Of a stretch of DNA of 5,584 nucleotides, positions 1-5,584 are shown one piece after another. How positions within the stretch are numbered: the first letter of the stretch is position 1; every line of letters begins with the position of its first letter. A model generated the notes under the pieces. It was not told where the DNA came from. It ran no database searches and saw only the letters and a program-made list of their open reading frames with translations. The DNA comes from Ruaniaceae bacterium (GTDB lineage: Bacteria; Actinomycetota; Actinomycetes; Actinomycetales; Actinomycetaceae): the NCBI GenBank assembly GCA_030450655.1, contig JAKDIE010000109.1, forward strand, positions 1 to 5,584, given 5' to 3'. The position numbers and the translations under genes were made by a program.

Positions 1-855
1 GGTCTGGTTGTCTCCAACCCCGGCATTGACGAACGCATCTCGGGCGGCAACCCGTCGATCTCGGGTTCCGGGATCGACCGTGAGTCCGCGGCGACTCTGG
101 CGAATCAGCTCCAGTTCGGTTCACTGCCGCTCAACTTCACGGTCCAAAGCGAAGAGCAACTCTCCGCGACGCTCGGTGTGCAGCAGTTGCGCGTGGGAAT
201 CACCGCTGGTCTCGTGGGCCTGGCGCTCGTGATCATCTACATGCTCTTCCAGTACCACGCACTTGCCTTCGTGACACTGCTCAGCCTCGGGATCGCGGGG
301 GTTCTGACGTACCTCACGATCACCCTGCTGAGCTGGACGATCGGGTATCGACTCTCCCTTGCGGGTGTGGCCGGTTTGATCATCGCCATTGGAATCACGG
401 CGGACTCCTTCATCGTGTACTTCGAACGTATCCGCGACGAGGTCCGAGACGGCCGGCGTCTCGAGGACGCGGTCGAGTACGGCTGGCATCGCGCCCGCCG
501 CACGATCTTCGCCTCGGATGGAATCAACTTCCTCGCGGCAATTGTGCTGTACATGCTGGCGGTGGGTAGCGTACGCGGCTTCGCATTCACGCTGGGTCTG
601 ACCACGCTCATCGACCTGCTCGTGGTCATGGTGTTCACGTACCCACTGATGACTTTGCTGGTCCGCACCAACTACTTCGGGCAAGGCAAGAAGTTCTCCG
701 GTCTCGACCCAGTCCATCTGGGTGCGAACACGGCGTCCTACCGGGGCCGGTTGTCCTTTGGTCCCCCTGGCGCGAAATCTGGCGAGGGGAAGAAGCTCTC
801 CATCGCGGAACGCAAAGCCGCCGAGACTGCTGAGAAAGAGGTGGTGGAGCTGTGA
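1..855 (+). CDS. secD: SecD, protein translocase subunit (C-terminal 284 residues, 5' partial)
   Basis: SecD pairs with SecF in the inner membrane and uses the proton motive force to help pull proteins out of the SecYEG channel on the outer side. The frame is open from base 1 to the TGA at 853-855, so the start lies outside the window and the internal GTG at 178 is not the start. Fragment residues 38-59 carry the family stretch LQFGSLPLNF...LSATLG that ends the periplasmic P1 region. Several hydrophobic segments follow (about 67-84, 88-111, 119-141, 172-194, 198-221). The SecD signature lies in GLIIAIGITADSFIVYFERI (residues 125-144), including the acidic residue D135 of the RND-type transmembrane core. 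The last 60 residues form a charged, probably cytoplasmic tail. SecD is usually about 550-620 residues in actinobacteria, so roughly half is present. It is a separate protein, not fused to SecF. Confidence 0.97.
   Translation, partial: GLVVSNPGIDERISGGNPSISGSGIDRESAATLANQLQFGSLPLNFTVQSEEQLSATLGVQQLRVGITAGLVGLALVIIYMLFQYHALAFVTLLSLGIAGVLTYLTITLLSWTIGYRLSLAGVAGLIIAIGITADSFIVYFERIRDEVRDGRRLEDAVEYGWHRARRTIFASDGINFLAAIVLYMLAVGSVRGFAFTLGLTTLIDLLVVMVFTYPLMTLLVRTNYFGQGKKFSGLDPVHLGANTASYRGRLSFGPPGAKSGEGKKLSIAERKAAETAEKEVVEL
836..844 (+). promoter_or_regulatory. Shine-Dalgarno for secF inside the end of secD
   Basis: AAGAGGTGG contains GAGGT (838-842), complementary to the 16S rRNA 3' end, 9 nt before the GTG at 852. 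It supports the GTG overlapping the secD stop as the secF start, and indicates translational coupling between the two genes. Confidence 0.7.
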
Positions 856-1937
856 AGTCTCTTGCACAACTTGGCAACGAACTCTACTTCGGGCGGAAAT
901 CGTTCAACATCGTGGGCAACCGCCGGCGCTGGCTGACGATCGGCCTCGTCTTCATCGTGCTCTCCATCGGCGTGCTACTCGTGCGCGGACTGAATCCGGG
1001 CGTCGAGTTCTCGGGTGGCTCCGAGTTCCGCATCGAGCAGGCGGCCACCACGGATTCGGCACCGGCGATCGAGGTCCTTGCGAACGCCGGCGTCTCTGAG
1101 ACTCCGCGCGTCTCCGTGATCGGCGACGACTCGCTCCGAGTTCAGACGTCTCAGTTGACCTCGGAAGAGATCGAGTCCATCCGATCCGCACTGGCTGAGG
1201 CCTACGGTTCCGAGCAGATCTCCTCCACCTTCATCGGACCAGCATGGGGTCAGGACGTGACACAGAAGGCGCTGATGGGGATGGGGATCTTCCTCGTGCT
1301 CGTGGCTGTGGTCATGGCGCTCTACTTCCGCACCTGGACGATGTCTCTCGCGGCGATCACCGGGCTCATTCATGACCTGATCATCACCGTTGGCGTCTAC
1401 GCGCTCGTGGGGTTCGAGGTGACTCCTGCGTCCGTGATCGGATTCCTCACGATCCTCGGATACTCGCTCTATGACACCGTGGTGGTCTTTGACAAGGTCC
1501 GCGAGAACACGGCAAACGCCCTCGAACAGAACCGCGTCACGTATGCGGAGGGAGCGAATCTCGCCGTCAACCAGACCATCGTGCGTTCGATCAACACCTC
1601 AGTGGTGGGTGTCCTCCCTGTGGGTGCCATCTTGTTCGTGGGGACCACGGGCCTTGGCGCCGGCACGTTGCGTGACATCTCGCTGGCCCTGTTCGTTGGC
1701 ATGATCATTTCGACCATCTCCTCGATCTTCATCGCAACCCCGATCGAAGTGGCGTTCCGAGAGCGCACTGCGGCGTACGCTGAACACACCAAGGCCGTGC
1801 TGGCGAAGCGCAGCGTGTCCGAGGATCTCGTTGCCGTGGATGCCACCTCGGCCGCGATCCTTGGTACGAGCGTGGCACCGGGCGGCCACCAAGGCCAGAG
1901 CGCACAGCCACGCAAGAAGCCGAGGAAAGAGCGATGA
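852..1937 (+). CDS. secF: SecF, protein translocase subunit
   Basis: SecF is the partner of SecD in the membrane-embedded Sec accessory complex that drives the late, proton-motive-force-dependent step of protein export. The 361-residue product is of normal length. It has a short cytoplasmic N-terminus, a first membrane helix at about residues 27-45, then the SecF motif GVEFSGGSEFR (50-60), where the extracytoplasmic P1 domain starts (to about 135). Five more membrane helices follow at about 139-158, 163-187, 190-212, 243-263 and 272-297. The strongly conserved stretch GYSLYDTVVVFDKVREN (203-219) includes the D208 and D214 region typical of SecF. The C-terminus is basic (RKKPRKER), as expected for a cytoplasmic tail. 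The start is a GTG overlapping the secD stop (GTGA, 852-855), with a Shine-Dalgarno just upstream. The TGA stop overlaps the apt ATG. Nothing is unusual in the gene. Confidence 0.97.
   Translation: MKSLAQLGNELYFGRKSFNIVGNRRRWLTIGLVFIVLSIGVLLVRGLNPGVEFSGGSEFRIEQAATTDSAPAIEVLANAGVSETPRVSVIGDDSLRVQTSQLTSEEIESIRSALAEAYGSEQISSTFIGPAWGQDVTQKALMGMGIFLVLVAVVMALYFRTWTMSLAAITGLIHDLIITVGVYALVGFEVTPASVIGFLTILGYSLYDTVVVFDKVRENTANALEQNRVTYAEGANLAVNQTIVRSINTSVVGVLPVGAILFVGTTGLGAGTLRDISLALFVGMIISTISSIFIATPIEVAFRERTAAYAEHTKAVLAKRSVSEDLVAVDATSAAILGTSVAPGGHQGQSAQPRKKPRKER
1922..1929 (+). promoter_or_regulatory. Shine-Dalgarno for apt inside the end of secF
   Basis: GAGGAAAG lies just before the ATG at 1934, with the GAGG core ending 8 nt upstream. 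It supports the ATG that overlaps the secF stop (ATGA, 1934-1937) as the apt start. Confidence 0.7.
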
Positions 1938-2470
1938 CGCACACCCTCAGCGAACTCGGCGAGATCGTCCACGCGAATATCCGTGAGATCCCGGACTACC
2001 CCCACGCGGGTGTGCTGTTTCGGGACATCACCCCGTTGCTCGCCAACGGTGAGGCGTTCGGGCGGCTGATCGAGGGGCTGGCGGAGCACTACCACGGCCG
2101 GATCGACGCCGTCGCCGGCCTCGAATCGCGTGGATTCATCCTCGCCGCGCCGCTGGCGGCCCGGTTGGGGATCGGGATGATCACCGTGCGTAAGGCAGGA
2201 AAGCTGCCTGGTCCGGTGATCGGGGTCGATTACCAACTCGAGTACGGCACAGCCCGCATGGAGCTGCGCCCGGATACCGTGCATCCCGCCGATCGGATCC
2301 TGGTGGTCGACGACGTCCTGGCGACAGGTGGTACTGCCGCCGCCTCCGTAGAACTCATCGAACGCGCCGGAGGTCAGGTCGCTGGGATCGTGGTGTTGAT
2401 GGAGCTTCTGGGGCTCAACGGCCGTTCCCGCCTTGATGGTTACGAAGTGGAGACCGTGCTCGCGTACTAA
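1934..2470 (+). CDS. apt: Adenine phosphoribosyltransferase
   Basis: Apt is a cytoplasmic purine-salvage enzyme that condenses adenine with 5-phosphoribosyl-1-pyrophosphate (PRPP) to give AMP and pyrophosphate. The 178-residue product has the usual bacterial Apt length and all expected motifs in order: FRDITPLL (29-36), GLESRGFI (62-69), the flexible-loop element RKAGKLPG (86-93) followed by EYG (103-105), and the type I PRTase PRPP-binding signature VVDDVLATGGTA (124-135), with the acidic pair D126-D127. The ATG overlaps the secF TGA by 4 bp and has a good Shine-Dalgarno, so the gene is probably translated from the secDF transcript. Its place between secF and relA is typical of actinobacteria. 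A role linking purine supply to (p)ppGpp physiology is plausible from the neighbourhood but is only inference. Confidence 0.97.
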   Translation: MTHTLSELGEIVHANIREIPDYPHAGVLFRDITPLLANGEAFGRLIEGLAEHYHGRIDAVAGLESRGFILAAPLAARLGIGMITVRKAGKLPGPVIGVDYQLEYGTARMELRPDTVHPADRILVVDDVLATGGTAAASVELIERAGGQVAGIVVLMELLGLNGRSRLDGYEVETVLAY

Positions 2471-2486
2471 AGCAGGGTGGCGGACG

Positions 2487-2492
2487 TAAGAT
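2487..2492 (+). promoter_or_regulatory. Possible -10 element of a leaderless relA promoter
   Basis: TAAGAT fits the actinobacterial -10 consensus TANNNT and ends 6 nt before the relA ATG at 2499. That is the spacing expected if transcription starts at or next to the A of the start codon. The 28-bp apt-relA gap has no well-placed Shine-Dalgarno (only an AGG 3 nt from the ATG), which fits leaderless translation. No recognisable -35 hexamer is present at 16-19 bp spacing, so the call rests on one short motif and its position. Confidence 0.35.
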
Positions 2493-2498
2493 AGGCGC

Positions 2499-3206
2499 AT
2501 GTCAGAGGACGTCCGGACGCAGGGGCCCAGCCCTTCGATGCTCGCGCGCCTCATGAGGATCGGGCAACGGCCGCACGTTCCGCTCGCTATCGAACCGCTC
2601 GTCAGTGCACTCTGGGCGAACCACCCTAAAGAGGACATCGGCCTCATCCTGCACGCCTACGAGGTAGCCGAGGAAGCACATCGAGGCCAGACCCGGCGCA
2701 GCGGCGATCCCTACATCACGCATCCCGTCTCGGTAGCAACCATCCTCGCGGAACTCGGTATGCTCCCCGCCACCTTGGCCGCGGCGCTTCTTCATGACAC
2801 GGTCGAGGACACCGGGTACCCGCTCGAGACCTTGCGTAAGGAGTTTGGCGACGAGATCGCGCTCCTGGTGGACGGCGTGACGAAGCTGGACAAGGTCGTG
2901 TACGGGGACGCCACGCAGGCCGAGACGGTTCGGAAGATGATCGTCGCGATGTCCCGCGACATCCGGGTGCTCCTCATCAAACTCGCCGACCGCCTCCACA
3001 ACGCACGGACCTGGAAGTACGTGACGGGGGAATCAGCGGCACGCAAGGCCCGCGAAACACTGGAAATTTACGCACCACTGGCACACAGACTCGGCTTGAA
3101 TACCATCAAGTGGGAGTTGGAGGATCTGTCCTTCCAAACCCTCTACCCGGGCGTGTACGACGAGATCGTGCACCTAGTGGACGGGCGGGCTCCCGCCCGG
3201 GAGTAG
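2499..3206 (+). CDS. relA: Rel N-terminal fragment: (p)ppGpp hydrolase (HD) domain
   Basis: This 235-residue product is the Rel hydrolase half, which removes pyrophosphate from the 3' position of (p)ppGpp in a Mn-dependent reaction in the cytoplasm. The HD-domain motifs are intact: [17 protein letters not shown] (60-76, with H61 and H75), LLHDTVED (97-104, metal-binding H99-D100 and catalytic E103-D104) and [12 protein letters not shown] (161-172, D164 and N168). The helical stretch [18 protein letters not shown] (182-199) and the WELEDLSF segment (205-212) lead towards the synthetase. The protein ends at TAG 3204-3206 after RAPARE, in the linker just before the synthetase domain. All known hydrolase residues are therefore present and this fragment could fold and hydrolyse (p)ppGpp by itself, but it lacks the synthetase and the C-terminal regulatory domains. 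The ATG at 2499 is chosen for N-terminal length and the upstream TAAGAT box; it has no strong Shine-Dalgarno. Confidence 0.93.
   Translation: MSEDVRTQGPSPSMLARLMRIGQRPHVPLAIEPLVSALWANHPKEDIGLILHAYEVAEEAHRGQTRRSGDPYITHPVSVATILAELGMLPATLAAALLHDTVEDTGYPLETLRKEFGDEIALLVDGVTKLDKVVYGDATQAETVRKMIVAMSRDIRVLLIKLADRLHNARTWKYVTGESAARKARETLEIYAPLAHRLGLNTIKWELEDLSFQTLYPGVYDEIVHLVDGRAPARE
3182..3199 (+). other. GC-rich hairpin immediately upstream of the relA internal stop
   Basis: CGGGCGG (3182-3188) pairs perfectly with CCGCCCG (3193-3199) around the loop GCTC, giving a 7-bp all-GC stem whose 3' arm ends five bases before the amber codon. It lies within the codons for DGRAPAR. There is no downstream T-tract, so it is not a typical intrinsic terminator. 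Such a stem can disturb sequencing or polymerase copying, or could slow ribosomes. Its function, if any, is unknown. Confidence 0.5.
3204..3206 (+). other. In-frame amber codon splitting relA
   Basis: TAG interrupts RAPARE*YLADV in an otherwise continuous frame. Actinobacterial Rel proteins usually read RAPARE-E-YL or close variants here, so GAG changed to TAG by one G-to-T substitution is the simplest origin. The base after the stop is T, a context generally associated with efficient termination, so strong readthrough is not predicted. TAG also ends relA itself (4779-4781) and the minus-strand SDR, so reassignment of TAG to an amino acid is unlikely. Confidence 0.9.
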
Positions 3207-3218
3207 TACCTGGCGGAC

Positions 3219-4781
3219 GTGAGATCGGCCATCGTCTCAGATCTCGCGGCGGCCAACATCACGTGCACCGTGACGGGACGCCCTAAGCATTACTACTCGA
3301 TTTACCAGAAGATGATCGTGCGCGGCCGCGAGTTCGATGACATTTACGATCTCGTGGGTGTTCGAGTGCTCGTGAACTCGGTGCAGGACTGTTATGGGGC
3401 CATCGGCGTGGTCCACGGCCGGTGGCAACCCCTCCCTGGCCGCTTCAAGGACTACATCGCGTCCCCAAAGTTCAACATGTACCAGTCTCTGCACACCACG
3501 GTGCTCGGGCCGGGCGGCCGGCCGGTTGAGATTCAGATCCGCACGTACGAGATGCACCGCCGCGCCGAGTACGGAGTCGCCGCGCACTGGAAGTACAAGG
3601 AAGACCCCCGCAAGTCACAGAAGGTCGACTCGGGGGAGGTTGAGGACCTCGGCTGGCTGCGGCAGATCGTGGACTGGCAGCAGGAGACCTCCGATCCCAC
3701 GGAGTTCCTCGACTCGCTCCGGTTCGAGATGTCCGGCAGCCAGGTGTACGTATTCACGCCGAAAGGTGACGCCATCTCGCTCGCCGCGGGCGCCACTCCC
3801 GTGGACTTCGCGTACGCCGTCCACACGGAGGTTGGCCATCGCACAGTGGGGGCACGCGTCAACGGGAAGCTGGTACCTCTCGACTCGAAGCTGGAAAACG
3901 GCGACACGGTTGAGGTCTTCACATCGAAGGCGGAAGGCGCCGCGCCATCGCACGACTGGCTGAACTTTGTCGCCTCACCGCGCGCGCGCAACAAGATCAA
4001 GTCCTGGTTCACCAAGGAACGTCGCGACGAAGCGATCGAACGGGGCAAGACCCAACTGGCGAAAGCCATGCGGAAACAGAACATGCCGATCCAGCGCCTG
4101 ATGTCGCACGGAACCCTCACCTCGGTTGCCGACGAGATGAGGCTGGCCGATATCGACGCGTTGTACGCGGCAGTCGGCGAAAGTCACGTCTCCGCCGAGA
4201 ACGTCGTCAGGCGCCTCGTGCGCCTTGTTGGAGGAGAGGACGGCGCGGAGGAGGATCTCTCCGAGGCCACCATCCCGGGGTTCGTGCCGCGCAATGCCCC
4301 GCGTTCCGGCGACGTGGGGGTCATCGTCCAAGGACTCGATTCTTCGGACGTCTGGGTGAAGATCGCGCGCTGCTGCACTCCCGTTCCCGGTGACCCGATC
4401 GTGGGATTCGTGACGCGTGGGCAAGGTGTTTCCGTCCACCGCGCGGACTGCGGCAATGTGGAACAGCTGAAGAACGAGCCGGAACGCATGATCCCGGTGG
4501 AGTGGGACCACAACGCGAGTGGCACCTTCCTCGTGCAGATCCAAGTGGAGGCGTTGGACAGGCAAGGCCTGCTCTCCGAGATCACGCAGGTGCTCACCGA
4601 GAACCACGTCAACATTCTGTCCGCCTCCTCCGTGACATCCAGAGAGCGGGTCGCCGTGTTGCGGTTCGGCTTCGAGATGGCCGCAGTCGATCACCTCGAT
4701 CACCTTCTCACCGCGGTCCGGAAGGTTCGCGGCGTCTATGAGGCCTACCGAGTGACCGGCAAGAGCCGGGCAAAGTCGTAG
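3219..4781 (+). CDS. relA: Rel C-terminal part: (p)ppGpp synthetase, TGS, zinc-finger and ACT domains
   Basis: This is the synthetase and regulatory half of Rel, which transfers pyrophosphate from ATP to GDP/GTP. Numbered from the GTG at 3219 it has 520 residues. The synthetase shows GRPKHYYSIYQKM (20-32), YDLVGVRV with D44, RFKD (75-78), MYQSLHTTV (87-95) and EIQIRT (104-109, catalytic E104). A TGS domain follows at about 174-235, then a helical region, the conserved-cysteine block ARCCTPVPGD (383-392) with H407 and C411, and a C-terminal ACT domain (about 436-514). The regulatory region contacts the ribosome in known Rel proteins. The GTG start is only the first usable start codon after the amber. 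It has no well-placed Shine-Dalgarno (GGGAG at 3199-3203 is 15 nt away), so separate translation is uncertain; the homologous frame itself resumes at 3207. If made alone, this part would have synthetase without hydrolase. Confidence 0.88.
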   Translation: MRSAIVSDLAAANITCTVTGRPKHYYSIYQKMIVRGREFDDIYDLVGVRVLVNSVQDCYGAIGVVHGRWQPLPGRFKDYIASPKFNMYQSLHTTVLGPGGRPVEIQIRTYEMHRRAEYGVAAHWKYKEDPRKSQKVDSGEVEDLGWLRQIVDWQQETSDPTEFLDSLRFEMSGSQVYVFTPKGDAISLAAGATPVDFAYAVHTEVGHRTVGARVNGKLVPLDSKLENGDTVEVFTSKAEGAAPSHDWLNFVASPRARNKIKSWFTKERRDEAIERGKTQLAKAMRKQNMPIQRLMSHGTLTSVADEMRLADIDALYAAVGESHVSAENVVRRLVRLVGGEDGAEEDLSEATIPGFVPRNAPRSGDVGVIVQGLDSSDVWVKIARCCTPVPGDPIVGFVTRGQGVSVHRADCGNVEQLKNEPERMIPVEWDHNASGTFLVQIQVEALDRQGLLSEITQVLTENHVNILSASSVTSRERVAVLRFGFEMAAVDHLDHLLTAVRKVRGVYEAYRVTGKSRAKS

Positions 4782-4801
4782 TTCGCGGCACTCCTGCCAC
4801 G
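4782..4801. other. 20-bp convergent intergenic gap without a clear terminator
   Basis: The stops of relA (plus) and the SDR (minus) face each other across 20 bp. The only structures seen are a 4-bp stem GGCA-CTCC-TGCC (4787-4798) and a 5-bp stem CCGGC-AAGA-GCCGG (4756-4769) inside the end of relA. Neither is followed by a T-run on either strand, so no intrinsic terminator can be called. Rho-dependent ending or transcriptional overlap is possible. Confidence 0.5.
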
Positions 4802-5584
4802 CTAGGCGTCGCCACGTTTCATGAACGCCGACTCGTATGCCGCGCGGGCTCCGCGGTCAACGGAGCGCACCTGATCGGGGACGAGTGCGCGTAGGAGGGT
4901 ATCCCGCGCGGGCCCGGGAAGGACCTCGATCGCGCGGCGGAGCGGGCCCACGTACGCGGGTATCGTGACCTCGAACCGGGGGCGCTCGATCGTGCGCAGC
5001 ACCGCGCGGGCAACGTCCGCGGGCTGGAGTAGCGCGGCCGAGCCCGAGGACGTTCCGGCGGCCAGTGCGGTATCGACGACAGTGGGCATGATGACCGATA
5101 TCTCCACGCCCGAGCCGCGCAACTCCGTGCGCACTGCCTTCAGATATCCGAGCACGCCGTGCTTGCTCGCGGCGTAGGTCGCCTCGCCCGGCGTGGTCAG
5201 GAATGACGCGGCGGAAGCGATCACCACGAGGTGGCCCGATCGCCGCCGGCGCATCGCTGGAGCCACGGCCTTGACCGTGTTGATCACTCCGAGGAGATTC
5301 ACGCCAATCTGCGCTCGGGCAGCGGCTTCGGGTTCATCCTCGAACGCCCCCACCCACATCACACCCGCGCTGTTGACGAGCACCTCCACCGTTCCCCAGG
5401 CGGACTCGACCTCCGTGAGGAACGCCTGAACGGACTCGGGGGACGTCACGTCCACCTGGAGCGCCAGCGGCGCTCCACCCAGCGTTGCGGCGGCCCGGGT
5501 GGCCCCCGCGCCAGCACCGGCACCAAATTCGACCATGTAGACACCCCCGGCGCGCGGACGCGCCCACTCCAAACCCCATCCCGT
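4802..5584 (-). CDS. Short-chain dehydrogenase/reductase (SDR), N-terminus beyond the window
   Basis: This is a classical-type SDR, an NAD(P)-dependent oxidoreductase of unknown substrate. Residues are numbered from the TTG at 5572, though the frame stays open to the right edge and the true start is probably outside. Visible motifs are the adenine-pocket QVDVT (39-43), NSAG (67-70, normally NNAG), the structural Asn of VNLLG (N92), catalytic Ser120 in VVIAS, Tyr133 and Lys137 in YAASK, and PTVVDT (163-168, normally PG-V-T). The acidic residue at the end of the second strand (YMVE, E15) may favour NAD. The glycine-rich TGxxxGxG motif is not seen in intact form: the edge reads TGWGLEWAR, with a short first helix and a (Gly-Ala)4 run at 17-24, so this end is either cut, divergent or misread. 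The C-terminal extension (about 195-256) resembles that of many actinobacterial SDRs. The gene converges on relA and has no evident link to it. Confidence 0.88.
   Translation of the reverse strand, partial: TGWGLEWARPRAGGVYMVEFGAGAGAGATRAAATLGGAPLALQVDVTSPESVQAFLTEVESAWGTVEVLVNSAGVMWVGAFEDEPEAAARAQIGVNLLGVINTVKAVAPAMRRRRSGHLVVIASAASFLTTPGEATYAASKHGVLGYLKAVRTELRGSGVEISVIMPTVVDTALAAGTSSGSAALLQPADVARAVLRTIERPRFEVTIPAYVGPLRRAIEVLPGPARDTLLRALVPDQVRSVDRGARAAYESAFMKRGDA

Larger units (their letters stand above)
2499..4781 (+). pseudogene. relA: relA/rel locus, bifunctional (p)ppGpp synthetase/hydrolase interrupted by one in-frame amber codon
   Basis: This is the whole Rel reading frame. Apart from a TAG at 3204-3206 (codon 236) it runs uninterrupted in one frame to the TAG at 4779-4781. 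Read through the amber codon it would give 760 residues, the normal size of an actinobacterial Rel. Domain order is HD hydrolase, synthetase, TGS, helical region, zinc-finger/conserved-cysteine region and ACT. The synthetase carries RFKD, the form found in bifunctional Rel rather than in synthetase-only RelA. No other stop, frameshift or lost motif is visible, so the gene is either very recently broken, decoded past the stop, split into two working parts, or misread at one base. I call it a pseudogene only in the formal sense of carrying an internal stop; the two open parts are listed separately. Confidence 0.75.

Noticed and set aside
178..855. A short separate gene starting at GTG 178
   Set aside because: The frame is open to base 1 and residues before 178 match the SecD P1/TM border, so this is the middle of secD.
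121..867. Minus-strand open frame of 248 codons opposite secD
   Set aside because: The plus strand here is unmistakably secD; the minus frame is a composition shadow with no recognisable protein.
1469..2647. Long minus-strand open frame of 392 codons opposite secF, apt and the start of relA
   Set aside because: It runs antisense to three clearly recognisable genes, has no motif I recognise, and such long mirror frames are common in GC-rich coding DNA.
3204..3206. TAG reassigned to an amino acid, or pyrrolysine insertion
   Set aside because: TAG also ends relA at 4779-4781 and the SDR at 4802-4804 where homologous protein stops, and no pyrrolysine machinery or context is visible.
3204..3221. 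Frameshift as the cause of the relA interruption
   Set aside because: Homologous protein continues in the same frame on both sides of the TAG, so a nonsense codon, not an indel, breaks the gene.
3975..4703. Minus-strand open frame of 242 codons opposite the relA C-terminal part
   Set aside because: It is rich in His, Asp and Arg in the way antisense frames of GC-rich genes are, shows no domain, and overlaps a conserved gene entirely.
4756..4769. Stem CCGGC-AAGA-GCCGG as the relA terminator
   Set aside because: Only five base pairs, inside the coding end of relA, with no T-run after it on either strand.

Overview
The window looks like ordinary chromosomal DNA from a high-GC Gram-positive bacterium (Actinomycetota). 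The DNA is GC-rich, the genes are tightly packed, and the order secD-secF-apt-relA on the plus strand is the arrangement known from actinobacteria (for example Mycobacterium tuberculosis, where one extra gene sits between secF and apt). The RelA/Rel protein also reads as actinobacterial. I cannot name a genus from the sequence.

Layout. Positions 1-855 hold the C-terminal half of SecD, cut by the left edge. secF (852-1937) and apt (1934-2470) follow with 4-bp GTGA and ATGA stop/start overlaps, each with its own Shine-Dalgarno sequence, so secD-secF-apt looks like one translationally coupled unit. relA follows after 28 bp. Its start lacks a good Shine-Dalgarno but has a TANNNT box 6 nt upstream of the ATG, which suggests a separate, possibly leaderless, transcript. 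On the minus strand, converging on relA with only 20 bp between the stops, is a short-chain dehydrogenase/reductase (4802-5584) whose N-terminal end leaves the window.

The notable feature is relA. Its reading frame is intact from 2499 to 4781 except for one in-frame amber codon (TAG, 3204-3206). This is not a frameshift, because the homologous protein resumes in the same frame directly after the TAG. The break falls between the (p)ppGpp hydrolase (HD) domain and the (p)ppGpp synthetase domain. A strong 7-bp GC hairpin ends five bases before the stop, and a GTG lies 12 nt after it. The flanking residues (RAPARE*YLADV) match the usual actinobacterial stretch RAPARE-E-YL, so a single GAG-to-TAG change explains the stop. 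It may be a sequencing error, a recent null or truncating mutation, readthrough, or a real split into two proteins; the sequence alone cannot decide.

Functionally, SecD and SecF are accessory membrane subunits of the Sec translocon, Apt salvages adenine to AMP, and Rel makes and degrades (p)ppGpp, the stringent-response alarmone. The SDR appears to be an unrelated convergent neighbour. I see no mobile element, CRISPR array, tRNA or rRNA, and no convincing new multi-gene system.
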